From Spirochaetota bacterium (GTDB lineage: Bacteria; Spirochaetota; UBA4802; JAFGJZ01), in contig JAFGRW010000115.1 in the NCBI GenBank assembly GCA_016934935.1, positions 62,001 to 126,000 on the forward strand: 64,000 nt of DNA, read 5' to 3'. The notes under the pieces are model-generated. The model saw nothing but the letters and a program-made list of their open reading frames with translations, did not search any database and was not told the DNA's origin. Position 1 is the first letter of the stretch. Every line of letters starts with the position of its first letter. Made by a program: the position numbers and the translations under genes. Shown piece after piece: positions 42,869 to 52,471 of this stretch.

Positions 42869-45090
42869 AATTCCATCCCCATCCAGAAGAAAACCGGAAG
42901 ATTATATACCTCTCTATGCGAACGGTTTTTATAATCAGCAATTTGATTTTCTCTATTTAAATAAATATTCCATATTTCTGCATAAAATCTTAAACCATCA
43001 GAAGCGTAGTAGTTTACCTTAGCATCAAGCCGGTGATGCATGCTGTAACGGGCATCATTTTCCTTGCCATAGAGTGTTTGTGTTCCCAGACCCTCTATTT
43101 CACGTGAGCCGGTTACCTCAGTATAGGGCAAAGAACTATAAGCATTAAAAAGCAGAGCCGGCACCCAGCGGCCAAAACGCGCATCCGCCATTAACCTTAG
43201 TATATGCGACTGATTATACTCCGAATTAATTTCTTTGGCGTTATCTCCGAATAACTCCACATAACGATTATCATTTTCGAGATTTCTTGTTGAAGATTGA
43301 AAAGTATAAGCTACTGTCGCGTTATATCGACGCAAAAAATTTCTATTGGCTCCCAATTCCAGACCGTATGTATAGCCATCATCTTCAAGCGCGAATTTAT
43401 GCAATTGCGCCGCTTTCCGATAAGAGTCATCATTAACAGTTACTATGGAACCGCCAGGAAAAAGGTTCTGGTGGGTGGTAAAGAAAAATTCGGCTTGCAG
43501 CCTGGTTTTAAGCAAATCATAACTGATTACACCTAATGAATATGTTTCGGTAATTGTGTTTTTTAATTGGGCAGGTGTAACCATCTCCGGATTCTCGGAA
43601 TCGGCATCAACAGCACCCAGATAATAGATCATGTCTGGATGAGCGATGAATCGACCGGCTTTTATATAAACAGAAGTAGTCCGATAAGCATTAAAACCCA
43701 ATTCCGCCTGATATCCGAAATCACTGTTATTCTGAACTTCAAATTTATCGTAATTAACTCCGGCTAAAAGCCAGACTCTATCAATTCTGGCCGAAAAATC
43801 TGCAAAAAAACGAAGACCATAACCATCAATTGCAAACTCAGTAGATTCTGTTTCAGCCTCTGAAGACAGGATATCAGGCGTAGCCAAGCCCTCCATCGAA
43901 ATATTGCTGACAACTCCATTGGAATAGGAGGTATACTCGTATCCACCGGATACCGCAAAAGAGCCAATACCCGCCGATAATGACTGATAAACCCGGTATT
44001 CAACCGGATCAAAAACAATCGATGCACCGTTTTCGACATCTATATCAAGCTCCCGGTTAATCTGATATCGGGAAAGCGAAGTTTCCAGATAAAAAACCCT
44101 GTTTATTCGATAATCCCATTGAAGTGCAAAAAGGCTGTACCCGCTTTCTGATAATGCGTCATCCCATTTAAATGTCTCACCAGCCCCATTCGCTATGAAC
44201 CTGAATCGATGTGAGTCATTCAAAACATAAGTTGTTTTCAGGTAATAATCCTGAAGAAAATAATTATTGTCCTCTACATCAAGAAGAACATCGCTAGTAG
44301 ACCGCCTTCCAACCGCGACTACCGACCATCGAGGATCGATCACCCCCATGACAGCAACAGTTGGAAGAATGGGAAGAATCCCGTCCAGAATGACCTTGCC
44401 TCTTATTCCGTTTTGAGACGGTTCGGTGGTCCTTATATCGATAACATTACCTGAACTGTCTCCCATTCTTACCGGCGCATCTCCCTTATAGAGCACAACC
44501 TGGTCTATTGCCGGGTCACTAATAGCCGAGATAACCGGTGCGAATGATAATGCAAAGTGATATGGATTATTAATCGGAATACCGTCAATATAGTATTTAT
44601 TTAAAAGAGGGTTTGTGCTACGAATAATGGGAACCGAAGCCAATGAATATCCCCCTCCAACACCGGGAATCGTTTGAAGCAGATGCATGCTATCACCTAT
44701 GCCACGCATAGGATATCTTGTTATCTGTTCATTACTAATGCGGTAACGTGTATCAAAAAGCGGAGGGACTTCATTAATTTCAACCGGATCAGCACTGTTT
44801 TGCTTTTTACTTATTTCAAAAACTGCACGAAAATTACTCTTAACACGTATTCCAAAACGATGATGTCCCCAGGTAGCGTTGGACAAATGAAGATAATAAT
44901 CTCCCGGTTCTACATTTTCAAAAACGAATGATCCGTCTGAAGCTGTTTCTGCTGTATAAAAATTATTATCCAGCCCAACAACCAAACCCGCAACAGGACG
45001 GCCGGCTGTATCTGTCACCTTACCCGAAACCGTACCTGCCGTCAACGTGCCACATGTGAAAATAAAAATAATAACAATAAAATATCTCAT
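42859..45090 (-). CDS. TonB-dependent outer-membrane receptor with carboxypeptidase-like N-domain
   Basis: A 743-residue outer-membrane transporter. The start at 45090 (MRYFIVIIF) has AGGAATT upstream; the in-frame ATG at 45156 lies inside the TonB-like gene. After the signal peptide, residues about 20-105 are a carboxypeptidase-regulatory-like domain (VSGKVTDTAGRPVAGL, GSFVFENVEPGDYYLHLS). The plug follows (YPMRGIGDSMHLLQTIPGVG, YYIDGIPINNPYH), then a barrel of many strands ending MELCF with terminal Phe. The ligand cannot be read from the sequence; there is no iron-box or riboswitch in the leader. It sits directly behind the gene for a lipoprotein with a TonB C-domain, a probable dedicated partner. 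Confidence 0.88.
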   Translation of the reverse strand: MRYFIVIIFIFTCGTLTAGTVSGKVTDTAGRPVAGLVVGLDNNFYTAETASDGSFVFENVEPGDYYLHLSNATWGHHRFGIRVKSNFRAVFEISKKQNSADPVEINEVPPLFDTRYRISNEQITRYPMRGIGDSMHLLQTIPGVGGGYSLASVPIIRSTNPLLNKYYIDGIPINNPYHFALSFAPVISAISDPAIDQVVLYKGDAPVRMGDSSGNVIDIRTTEPSQNGIRGKVILDGILPILPTVAVMGVIDPRWSVVAVGRRSTSDVLLDVEDNNYFLQDYYLKTTYVLNDSHRFRFIANGAGETFKWDDALSESGYSLFALQWDYRINRVFYLETSLSRYQINRELDIDVENGASIVFDPVEYRVYQSLSAGIGSFAVSGGYEYTSYSNGVVSNISMEGLATPDILSSEAETESTEFAIDGYGLRFFADFSARIDRVWLLAGVNYDKFEVQNNSDFGYQAELGFNAYRTTSVYIKAGRFIAHPDMIYYLGAVDADSENPEMVTPAQLKNTITETYSLGVISYDLLKTRLQAEFFFTTHQNLFPGGSIVTVNDDSYRKAAQLHKFALEDDGYTYGLELGANRNFLRRYNATVAYTFQSSTRNLENDNRYVELFGDNAKEINSEYNQSHILRLMADARFGRWVPALLFNAYSSLPYTEVTGSREIEGLGTQTLYGKENDARYSMHHRLDAKVNYYASDGLRFYAEIWNIYLNRENQIADYKNRSHREVYNLPVFFWMGMELCF

Positions 45091-45094
45091 TTTA

Positions 45095-45538
45095 TTAATT
45101 CCTGAAAACAACTTTAAGTATAAAATCACACTCCCGGGGTTCTTCTTTATGCTCAACAGGCCTAAATTTTGAAGATCTTATAACCGATTCAAGGTATCCG
45201 TCCAAACCGGCACCCGCATATTTGACAATTGAATAATTGATAACTCGTCCATTTTTATCCACTGTTACGCGTACAAGAGACGCCCCGATCACCGGAGAAT
45301 GCCTTTCAACTGGTTTAAAATCAATATTCGACAAGGTAACAACTGCCGGTTTATTAAGCTCTATATTTAAGGAGAAGTGTTCTTTCTTAAGTTTGTGCGA
45401 ATAGTACAGATTACTATATTCATAATTCAAAACTTCGGTTTCGCCAGACACATTATCCCGTGTCTGATAAAAAGATGAACCACATGAAAAAAACAGCATA
45501 AAAAGCATAAAATTAAAAATATTTTTCAGTGTCATCAT
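45095..45538 (-). CDS. Lipoprotein with a TonB C-terminal domain
   Basis: A 147-residue protein; the start at 45538 follows AGAGG. The N-terminus is a lipoprotein signal (FMLFMLFFSCGSS) rather than the cytoplasmic-anchor helix of normal TonB, and there is no Pro-rich spacer. Residues about 55-147 match the TonB C-terminal domain (GASLVRVTVDKNGRVINYSI, SVIRSSKFRPVEHKEEPREC). ExbB/ExbD genes are absent. It lies between a barrel gene and the TonB-dependent receptor (four bases before the latter). Either it acts as a periplasm-side adaptor for the receptor, or it is a protein that merely uses this fold. This arrangement is unusual. Confidence 0.8.
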   Translation of the reverse strand: MMTLKNIFNFMLFMLFFSCGSSFYQTRDNVSGETEVLNYEYSNLYYSHKLKKEHFSLNIELNKPAVVTLSNIDFKPVERHSPVIGASLVRVTVDKNGRVINYSIVKYAGAGLDGYLESVIRSSKFRPVEHKEEPRECDFILKVVFRN

Positions 45539-45551
45539 CCGCGTCCTCTTT

Positions 45552-46376
45552 TTAACGGTTATATTTAAAATTATAGCGCTGATACATAACAGCAAGTCCG
45601 GCATAAAAACCCGTATGCCTAATACCGCACTCTACCCAACCATCATCGGCTTTCGCGTCATGAGAAATCTGATCAATTGACCCGCGTACTATTGCAAGCA
45701 TTGTAACATTATACGGCTCATAATGAACACCAGCCCCAAAAGTTGCTCCCGCGGCTATTGATTTGCTTCGTTCAAAATCTGATGTCATATCTGATTCAAG
45801 ATCGGTAAAACGGTAGTTACCAAGATAAGCATTCACATACAAAGCGGGTTCAAAATCAAAGCGGGGGAAAAAAGTGTAAAAGCCTGTAAGGCCAACCGTA
45901 AAACCATGCCCTTTAAGTTTCGTATCCAGATAATCGCTCGAATACGAAAAATAACGGTAACCAATATAGGGATATGTGAAAGATGAATTCCCCAGATCAG
46001 AAAGTCTTAATCCTGCTCTAACATCGAGTGTATTGATTTTATAAGAAATAGTCTCGTCTCGGAAATATTCGGAATATTCTATTTTCTGATTATCGACCGA
46101 AGTGGAGTAGAATCTTGCATCTGCCATCAATAATCCATGGAAATATCCGGCTTCAAGAGAATAATCCATCAACGACGTGATATCGGACTCTGTAGAAGCG
46201 TCAACACTGCCTTTTGGTTCATAATCATAAAGAACCCGATTACCGGGAGAGAGCCCAATTGGAGAAAAACTGCCCAGCACGTAACCGCCACGCTGCATAT
46301 CGCAAAACGCGGAGACAGAGCCTAACAGGATAATTAAACCCGGTAAAATCACGAAACGAAGCAGATTTAAATACAT
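45552..46376 (-). CDS. Probable outer-membrane barrel protein
   Basis: 274 residues; the start at 46376 follows AGGAG, whereas the longest frame (46463) runs into the promoter region. A signal peptide (FVILPGLIILLGSVSAFC) precedes strands of alternating aromatic residues (GYVLGSFSPIG, YPYIGYRYFSYSS, GFTVGLTGFYTFF, FYAGLAVMYQRYNF), consistent with a beta-barrel. The family is not recognised. It is the first gene of the envelope operon with the TonB-domain lipoprotein (13-base gap), the receptor and the OmpA-type protein, so it may be a channel or accessory for the same substrate. Confidence 0.7.
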   Translation of the reverse strand: MYLNLLRFVILPGLIILLGSVSAFCDMQRGGYVLGSFSPIGLSPGNRVLYDYEPKGSVDASTESDITSLMDYSLEAGYFHGLLMADARFYSTSVDNQKIEYSEYFRDETISYKINTLDVRAGLRLSDLGNSSFTYPYIGYRYFSYSSDYLDTKLKGHGFTVGLTGFYTFFPRFDFEPALYVNAYLGNYRFTDLESDMTSDFERSKSIAAGATFGAGVHYEPYNVTMLAIVRGSIDQISHDAKADDGWVECGIRHTGFYAGLAVMYQRYNFKYNR

Positions 46377-46579
46377 TTTCTGACTCCTATTTAACAGTTC
46401 TCTCATAAAAAGTGTAAAAACCATTTTGTCAATCAGATTATGATTTATCTGGTTTGCGAGCAATAAACAACCAGAAGTATATTATTATAGACGTAAAAAC
46501 CTATATTATTTACCTTGACACCATAATCAGTTTTTCGAAAATGTTCACTGCTTTTTATCCTTGAAAATGAAGAAGATTA

Positions 46580-47077
46580 ATGAATAAAAATATAATCTCA
46601 ATAATAGTTGCTATGGCCATATTAATTCCGGCTCTTATAGCATCATATATAACATTTACAAACATTCGGGACGAAATAAGACTGAACCTGTTTGGTAAAA
46701 TTTCCACTGCCGATGTCACGTCACACAGAATGAGGCCTGTTACCGCCGACAAAATAGTGTACGAGCTTACATACAACTTCACTATAGACGGGAATGAATT
46801 TTCCATGTCAAAAAACAGTGAAGACCAAAACTGGGCTTCCCTGCCAAAAAAACAGTGGGAAAACGCAAAAGAGACTGGCAAGGTTGATATACTTTATTTG
46901 CCATCAATGCCGTCAATTAACCACCCCGTCTTCTCGGATAGTTCATTCTTCTATGAAACTGGCGTAACCCTGATTGTTTTACTTGTAATTGCAATAGGTT
47001 GCGGTTTTTCCATTAATCACCAATTGAAAATCATTAACGCGAAACATCAGAAAAATAAAGACCAGCAATCCCTTTAA
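46580..47077 (+). CDS. DUF3592-like membrane protein
   Basis: 165 residues with a helix at each end (about 6-25 and 128-147) and a periplasmic beta-rich middle (YELTYNFTIDGNEFSMSKN, GKVDILYLPSMP), which together match DUF3592-type proteins of unknown function. Divergent from the envelope operon. Its 3' end overlaps the stop region of the convergent pabC-like gene by 44 bases, so their transcripts share sequence. Confidence 0.7.
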   Translation: MNKNIISIIVAMAILIPALIASYITFTNIRDEIRLNLFGKISTADVTSHRMRPVTADKIVYELTYNFTIDGNEFSMSKNSEDQNWASLPKKQWENAKETGKVDILYLPSMPSINHPVFSDSSFFYETGVTLIVLLVIAIGCGFSINHQLKIINAKHQKNKDQQSL

Positions 47078-47669
47078 TATTTTTTACTGAAACAATCTTT
47101 TGACACATGTCGACCATAGCGTTAACGAGATGAACCTCCGTAAAACGACTTATGTCTGTTATACTAAGCAGCTCCTCTTTCACGGCACCTTCTTCAATAA
47201 GTCTTGAAATTGCAGTCCCCCGCAGCATGCACGTTTTTGGAGTAACATAAGCACCTGTTTCTTTTTCAACAAAAACAAGATTGGATGATGAAGCATCACT
47301 TATAATACCGTTAACCGTAATTATTATATCATCACAGTCTTTTCTCATTTGCATTAATCCATTTATTATACTGCGATCACAATATTTATAACGATAAGAG
47401 ATGTCCGGACACTCAACAACCCTTAGCGAATTTACGGGTTTTATATGATATGGCTCAAAATTCACCGAAATCACTTCCACATCGTAAACAACACGGACTT
47501 TATACATTCCGTTTGTTTTTTGATCAACATTAATATGTTCACTCAAGTCTATTGGATTACAAGCTTTAAAGAGCTCACGCCTGGCCGAATTAAAGCGTCT
47601 GTTGTGATAATCCATATTATACAGGATCCCGTTATCCAACCTGATTGCTTCAGAAAGAAGACATTGCAT
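47034..47669 (-). CDS. pabC: Class IV aminotransferase, probable aminodeoxychorismate lyase
   Basis: 211-residue PLP enzyme of the fold IV aminotransferase family. The PLP Lys is probably that of YRYKYCDRSIINGL, and DIIITVNGIISDASSSNLVFV with TPKTCMLRGTAISRLIEE are the cofactor-phosphate and substrate segments. The neighbouring pabB-like gene (105 bases upstream) indicates 4-amino-4-deoxychorismate lyase, giving p-aminobenzoate for folate. Branched-chain aminotransferase is excluded by the short length. It is somewhat shorter than E. coli PabC, like other short PabC forms. Confidence 0.82.
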   Translation of the reverse strand: MQCLLSEAIRLDNGILYNMDYHNRRFNSARRELFKACNPIDLSEHINVDQKTNGMYKVRVVYDVEVISVNFEPYHIKPVNSLRVVECPDISYRYKYCDRSIINGLMQMRKDCDDIIITVNGIISDASSSNLVFVEKETGAYVTPKTCMLRGTAISRLIEEGAVKEELLSITDISRFTEVHLVNAMVDMCQKIVSVKNIKGIAGLYFSDVSR

Positions 47670-47773
47670 TTCTTAACTCCGTTTCTTGATTACCTGGAAA
47701 TTCGATAAATTTCGATGTTCCAGAGAGTAATATCATTTTGGTGATAATGTCAATTATCACAAGTTCCTTGTTT

Positions 47774-48754
47774 TCAAACATAAATCTTGTCAATCAACTC
47801 TTTATATTCGGAATCGGCATCACTATATATAGTTACTCCACCGCCACTTTTATATATATAACCCCTATCTGTTTTTTCAATATACCTAATCAAAACAGCT
47901 GAATCAAAACAACTGCCATCGTAAAACCCTGCTATGCCCGTATAAAACCCGCGCTCATGGTCTTCCACTTCTTGAATTATCTGTACCGTTTTTTTCTTGG
48001 GGGCACCTGTAACGGAACCGGCCGGCAGTAGTTGTTGTAAAATCGATCCTAGACTGCCATGCCAGTTTTCCCCTATGACTCCGCTGATACGCGAGCTTGT
48101 CTGATAAAGAGCTCCGTTTCTTGAGATTATTTTTTGTATATAACGGTATTGGTCTACCTGAACATCATCCGCCACTCTTGAAAGATCATTTCTTAGAAGA
48201 TCGACAATTGTAATATGCTCAGCCTCTTCCTTTTGATCATTAATCAGAATAGATTCCGCGTCTCTTATTGACGCGTCTATCGTACCTTTCATGGGATATG
48301 TAATAATCCTGCCATCCCTGATTTTAATAAAACATTCGGGAGAAAAACAGACAAACCTTTCCGGAAACAATATCCGATATGAAGCTTGTGAGTTATTATA
48401 TATATCATACAAATTACCATTTAAATTTATGTCAGAGGAAAAAGTCAGATTCACCAGATAGGTACAGCCATCATATTGATATTGCTGAACCTTATCAAAT
48501 GCACTTTGATATCTATTATAAGGTGGAGGTTTAAAGTTTGTAATAATTGCATTATTACCATGACTGTTGATTTTGTTACCACAAAAGCTGAAAACTATCG
48601 GACACACCTCTTTATTATCAAGCGGAAACAGATATCCATAATCGGCAAATGCCGAAATCAGACAGAAGAAGGGAATACGCGATACGGCCAGATTGTTTAT
48701 GGCATCAAACAGCGCCGGGCATCTATAATAATAAGTATCTTTTTCAACAATCAT
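47774..48754 (-). CDS. pabB: Aminodeoxychorismate synthase component I
   Basis: Chorismate-binding enzyme, 326 residues, that converts chorismate to 4-amino-4-deoxychorismate. The C-terminal core is complete: YPMKGTIDAS, DLLRNDLSRVADDVQV, LLPAGSVTGAPKKKT and GFYTGIAGFYDG. Anthranilate synthase and isochorismate synthase are alternatives, but KGT with the PabC-like neighbour and the short N-terminus favour PabB. LLPAGS replaces the more common LFPGGS. No pabA is near; ammonia or a glutaminase encoded elsewhere would be needed. The HD-GYP gene ends 17 bases before its start. Confidence 0.87.
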   Translation of the reverse strand: MIVEKDTYYYRCPALFDAINNLAVSRIPFFCLISAFADYGYLFPLDNKEVCPIVFSFCGNKINSHGNNAIITNFKPPPYNRYQSAFDKVQQYQYDGCTYLVNLTFSSDINLNGNLYDIYNNSQASYRILFPERFVCFSPECFIKIRDGRIITYPMKGTIDASIRDAESILINDQKEEAEHITIVDLLRNDLSRVADDVQVDQYRYIQKIISRNGALYQTSSRISGVIGENWHGSLGSILQQLLPAGSVTGAPKKKTVQIIQEVEDHERGFYTGIAGFYDGSCFDSAVLIRYIEKTDRGYIYKSGGGVTIYSDADSEYKELIDKIYV

Positions 48755-48771
48755 AATCCAGAAGATAAGAC

Positions 48772-50082
48772 TCAGCTTATTTGGACAGGAGCATACGACG
48801 AAATATGCATATCCACTATACCCTCTATATGCTTTGGAGGTATTGCAAGGAGCGTCTCGACAACATCCGGATGAAGTTGACGGCCCGAGACTTCACGTAT
48901 AATGTTATAGGCGTACTCCGCACTCCTCTGGGGATGGTAGGCGCGCGCTGAAGTCACTGCGTCGTATGTATCGGCAACAGCTATCACATGTGATAAAAAA
49001 GGTATTTCATCTTTTGCAAGCTTCATTGGATATCCGTTACCATCATACCGTTCATGATGGCAGGCAGCAATAAACGCAATTTCCCGTAATGCTGCCGAAT
49101 ATCCAATAATCTCGAAGGTTTTGGTTGTATGAGCACGAACTATCGCCCACTCCTCTTCTGTTAACGAATCCTGTTTGTTAAGAATCTCTATTGGTATGGT
49201 TACCTTGCCCGCGTCATGCAAAAGTCCCGCGATTTCGACCTTGAGAAGATCTTCATGAGGCATCCCCATTTTTTCACACAATATCTTGGCTAAAACCGAA
49301 ACCCTGGTAGAATGGCCCCGCGTATATTCGTTTTTTGAATCTATTACATCGGCAAATAGTTTCAAAATATAATAGAGACTCTCTATATTTGAGGATTGCC
49401 AGAAATTTTTATCGCTATCATGAAAAGGCACATCAACATATTTTTTCTTTAAAGCTGCAAAGTCCCGATGCGGTTTTTCTGATATCGATACATGCGAATC
49501 ATGAATAAGTTCAAGAACGATGTCCACTAATTCAGGATTAAAATGAGTTCCACGCTGTTCGGTAATAATTCGTACAGCCTCCTCTTTTTGACGGGGATCC
49601 CTGTCGGCACGAGGCGTCTGTATCGAATCAAACATATCGAGTATACTTAAAATCTGGACAGGTAAAGGAATTTCAGCCTCTTTTAACCCGTCAGGGTAGC
49701 CGCTTCCGTCCCACCACTCATGATGCCACCTGACCCAGGAGGCCAGAGAGGTCATCCCCGGAAGTGAAGCAATTATTCGACTTCCAGTGACTGTGTGGTT
49801 TTTAACCTGGCTGTACTCGTCATCGGTTAATCGTTCTCTTTTATGCAGCAGGTCAGCAGAAACCGTAATTTTACCAATATCATGTAAAAGCGCCGCGAAA
49901 TAGAGCTTTTGTATTGTATCAGCGTCCAGACCCATCTTTTCGGCTACAAAGACAGCTCCTTCCGCGACACGCACCGCATGCTGATGCGTTTCGTAATCTT
50001 CAAGGTCAAACTCTATAATGGTGCCCATTGATTCCAGAATCTCATTTAAAAGCAGAGAATTATCATAGCTCTTTTTTAACAT
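48772..50082 (-). CDS. Tandem HD / HD-GYP domain phosphodiesterase
   Basis: About 436 residues, cytosolic. The start at 50082 (MLKKSYDNS) was preferred; the frame can extend to 50193 with weak support. Domain 1 (about 25-200) has LLHDIGKI with HHEWWDGSGYPDGL. Domain 2 (about 245-430) has LLHDAGKV with HHERYDGNGYPMKL. HD-GYP enzymes hydrolyse cyclic di-GMP; both copies keep the HD pair and the GYP triplet, so both may be active, which is rarer than one active plus one degenerate copy. Linking to the PilZ protein, c-di-GMP signalling is likely. The final residues overlap no neighbour. Confidence 0.88.
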   Translation of the reverse strand: MLKKSYDNSLLLNEILESMGTIIEFDLEDYETHQHAVRVAEGAVFVAEKMGLDADTIQKLYFAALLHDIGKITVSADLLHKRERLTDDEYSQVKNHTVTGSRIIASLPGMTSLASWVRWHHEWWDGSGYPDGLKEAEIPLPVQILSILDMFDSIQTPRADRDPRQKEEAVRIITEQRGTHFNPELVDIVLELIHDSHVSISEKPHRDFAALKKKYVDVPFHDSDKNFWQSSNIESLYYILKLFADVIDSKNEYTRGHSTRVSVLAKILCEKMGMPHEDLLKVEIAGLLHDAGKVTIPIEILNKQDSLTEEEWAIVRAHTTKTFEIIGYSAALREIAFIAACHHERYDGNGYPMKLAKDEIPFLSHVIAVADTYDAVTSARAYHPQRSAEYAYNIIREVSGRQLHPDVVETLLAIPPKHIEGIVDMHISSYAPVQIS

Positions 50083-50477
50083 ATCGGCACCCAAATTGTT
50101 TATGACCCTTATTTTCAAGAATTCAAATATATACCCGTAGTTAACTTTGTCAAGAAAAGCCTGTATAACGTGACAAAAAGCTTTTAACATCATGTTATGT
50201 TTAAAACAATTGATTTTCCTGGCGAACCCCGGGCTTTAACGATTTATAGATGAATTTTATTCTAACAAACCAGGCAGAGCCTTAACACCAGGTCTGTAAG
50301 TGGACTTAGTACTTAAGTTTTAGTTATAATTGATACGGAACAGAAACATATACCTCTTAACAGCTTTACATCTCTTGTACAAAATATAAAAATAAGTTAT
50401 ATTTTTCAAAATCAGGTGAGATCCATAACGATTATTCCGTAACTTTGATCTCGATTCAGGACAAAGGAGACAGTCTC
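50083..50477. other. Intergenic region upstream of the GH3 gene
   Basis: About 395 bases between divergent genes. No open frame with coding features. It should hold promoters for both genes. Confidence 0.4.
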
Positions 50478-52370
50478 ATGAAAAGAACACGATCCATTTT
50501 TTTACTACTATTAACATTTATGTTAATATTTACCGGATGCATACCAAGACAGGAGCAGCAAAATATCCCGGACAGAGCAAAATACAAAAATGCCGATTTA
50601 CCGATAGAAGAGCGGATAAATGATCTGTTCAGCTATATGACCCTCGAAGAGAAGGTCGCGCAGATGGCACAGGTTGCAAATTACGCGGCCTCACCTTCGG
50701 ATGTTACAGATAAAGGTCTGGGCTCTATTCTTAGCGGAGGCAGTGATGGGCCATATTCCGGATTTAAACCGGAGAACTGGCTCGAATTCTGTAACGAGTA
50801 CCAGAAAGCAGCGCTTGAATCCCGCCTGGGAATCCCAATACTGTACGGAATTGATGCGGTTCACGGACACGCAAAGGCTGTCGGGGCAACGGTTTTTCCT
50901 CACAACATCGGTCTTGGAGCAGCAAACGATCCCGGGCTTATGGAGAAAATTGGCCGGATAACCGCTGTAGAGGTATCGGCTTCCGGCATAAACTGGAACT
51001 TCTCGCCATGTGTGGCTGTTGCTCGTGATATTCGCTGGGGACGCACCTATGAGAGCTTCGGCGAAACACCGGACATTGTCTCGCCCCTGGGAGCAGCCTA
51101 TATCAGAGGATTGCAGGCTGGCGGACTTGGCAAACGCGATTCTGTGGCAGCATGCGTGAAACACTACTTTGGAGACGGCGCGGCCGAATGGGGAACGGGT
51201 ATTGACGGCGGAATCGATCAGGGGGACTCTAAAGCAACCGATGAAGAGATGAGGACGATTCATTTAGCACCATACATAGAAGCAGTAAAACAGAACCCGG
51301 CAACAATCATGATATCTTTTTCCGGAATCCGTGGAGAGGAGATGCATGGGAACAAAAAATGGATTGATATACTGCGTAACGAACTTGGTTTTGACGGTCT
51401 TATTGTTTCAGACTGGGCCGGCCACAAACAACTGAACGGTTCAAATATTCTGGCACAGAGCATCAATGCGGGAATAGACATGATAATGATCCCGGACACT
51501 TTTGATTCTTTTATTTTAGAAGTCAGCCAAAATGTCAGGGATGGAATAATTAGTGAAGAGCGCATAAACGAAGCTGTACGCCGCATTCTAAAACTGAAAT
51601 TTGAAATGGGTCTTTTCGAAAATCCACTCGCAGACGGCACACTATTGTCATCTGTTGGAACGGATGAATCCATGAAGACAGCGCGTGAAGCCGTAAGAAA
51701 AAGTCTAGTACTGCTTAAGAATAATAAAAACGCGCTTCCTCTATCTGAAGATGATCCGGTTGCAGTGATTGGAACAAAATCCAAAGACATGGGGGTTATG
51801 TGCGGAGGATGGACTGTTTACTGGGGTGGATACAGCATGCATGAAAAATTACGCGGCTGGCTGGATGACAACTCTCAGAAGATAAAAGCACAGAACATGT
51901 TTGTAAAAGGGACTACTATTCTTGACTCATTGACAGAACGTCTTGGTGAAGATAAAATCAGTTATTCAGATAACGGTGAAAATACAGGCCCGGCAAAAAA
52001 GTCAATCGTTGTAATCGGTGAAGTTCCCTATGTTGAATTTACGGGGGACAGTAACGATCTTGGAATATCAGAAGAAGATGTTGCCCGCGTGAAAAACGCT
52101 CGCAGCAAGGGGACGCAGGTGATTGCCGTTATTATCAGTGGACGGCCGCTTATAATAACCGAAATTGAGCCCTACTGCGATGCAATTGTAGCGGCATGGC
52201 TGCCCGGCTCGATGGCCGGCCCGGGCATCACAGATGCACTGTATGGCGACCATGATTTTACAGGAAAACTTTCTTTCACATGGCCTCGCAGCATGAAGGA
52301 TATTCCTTTCAAAGAGAGCACCAAAGGCATGTACCCAAGAGGATATGGTCTTCAGATGAAAAGCGAATAG
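50478..52370 (+). CDS. GH3 beta-glucosidase-like lipoprotein
   Basis: 630 residues, start at 50478 after AAGGAGA. Signal peptide ends with IFTGC, so it is a lipoprotein. The GH3 N-domain has GIDAVHGHAKAVGATVFPHN, WNFSPCVAVARDIRWGRTYE, VAACVKHYFGDGA and the catalytic nucleophile Asp in GLIVSDWAGH. The C-terminal GH3 domain has VVIGEVPYVEFTGDS and LPGSMAGPGITDAL, ending in TWPRS. It should hydrolyse beta-linked glucosides such as cellobiose or laminaribiose at the cell surface; exact specificity is unknown. It is a single gene with a terminator. Confidence 0.93.
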   Translation: MKRTRSIFLLLLTFMLIFTGCIPRQEQQNIPDRAKYKNADLPIEERINDLFSYMTLEEKVAQMAQVANYAASPSDVTDKGLGSILSGGSDGPYSGFKPENWLEFCNEYQKAALESRLGIPILYGIDAVHGHAKAVGATVFPHNIGLGAANDPGLMEKIGRITAVEVSASGINWNFSPCVAVARDIRWGRTYESFGETPDIVSPLGAAYIRGLQAGGLGKRDSVAACVKHYFGDGAAEWGTGIDGGIDQGDSKATDEEMRTIHLAPYIEAVKQNPATIMISFSGIRGEEMHGNKKWIDILRNELGFDGLIVSDWAGHKQLNGSNILAQSINAGIDMIMIPDTFDSFILEVSQNVRDGIISEERINEAVRRILKLKFEMGLFENPLADGTLLSSVGTDESMKTAREAVRKSLVLLKNNKNALPLSEDDPVAVIGTKSKDMGVMCGGWTVYWGGYSMHEKLRGWLDDNSQKIKAQNMFVKGTTILDSLTERLGEDKISYSDNGENTGPAKKSIVVIGEVPYVEFTGDSNDLGISEEDVARVKNARSKGTQVIAVIISGRPLIITEIEPYCDAIVAAWLPGSMAGPGITDALYGDHDFTGKLSFTWPRSMKDIPFKESTKGMYPRGYGLQMKSE

Positions 52371-52378
52371 CAAGCTTC

Positions 52379-52412
52379 CAGAGACGGACACCCGTTTGCC
52401 CGTCTCTGTTTC
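52379..52412 (+). terminator. Rho-independent terminator of the GH3 gene
   Basis: CAGAGACGG, twelve-base loop, CCGTCTCTG, then TTTCG; eight bases past the stop. Confidence 0.85.
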
Positions 52413-52471
52413 GTTATTTATCCGTTTTATGCACTACTACCCGTAATCATTGTTAATGATATACGCAAAAA

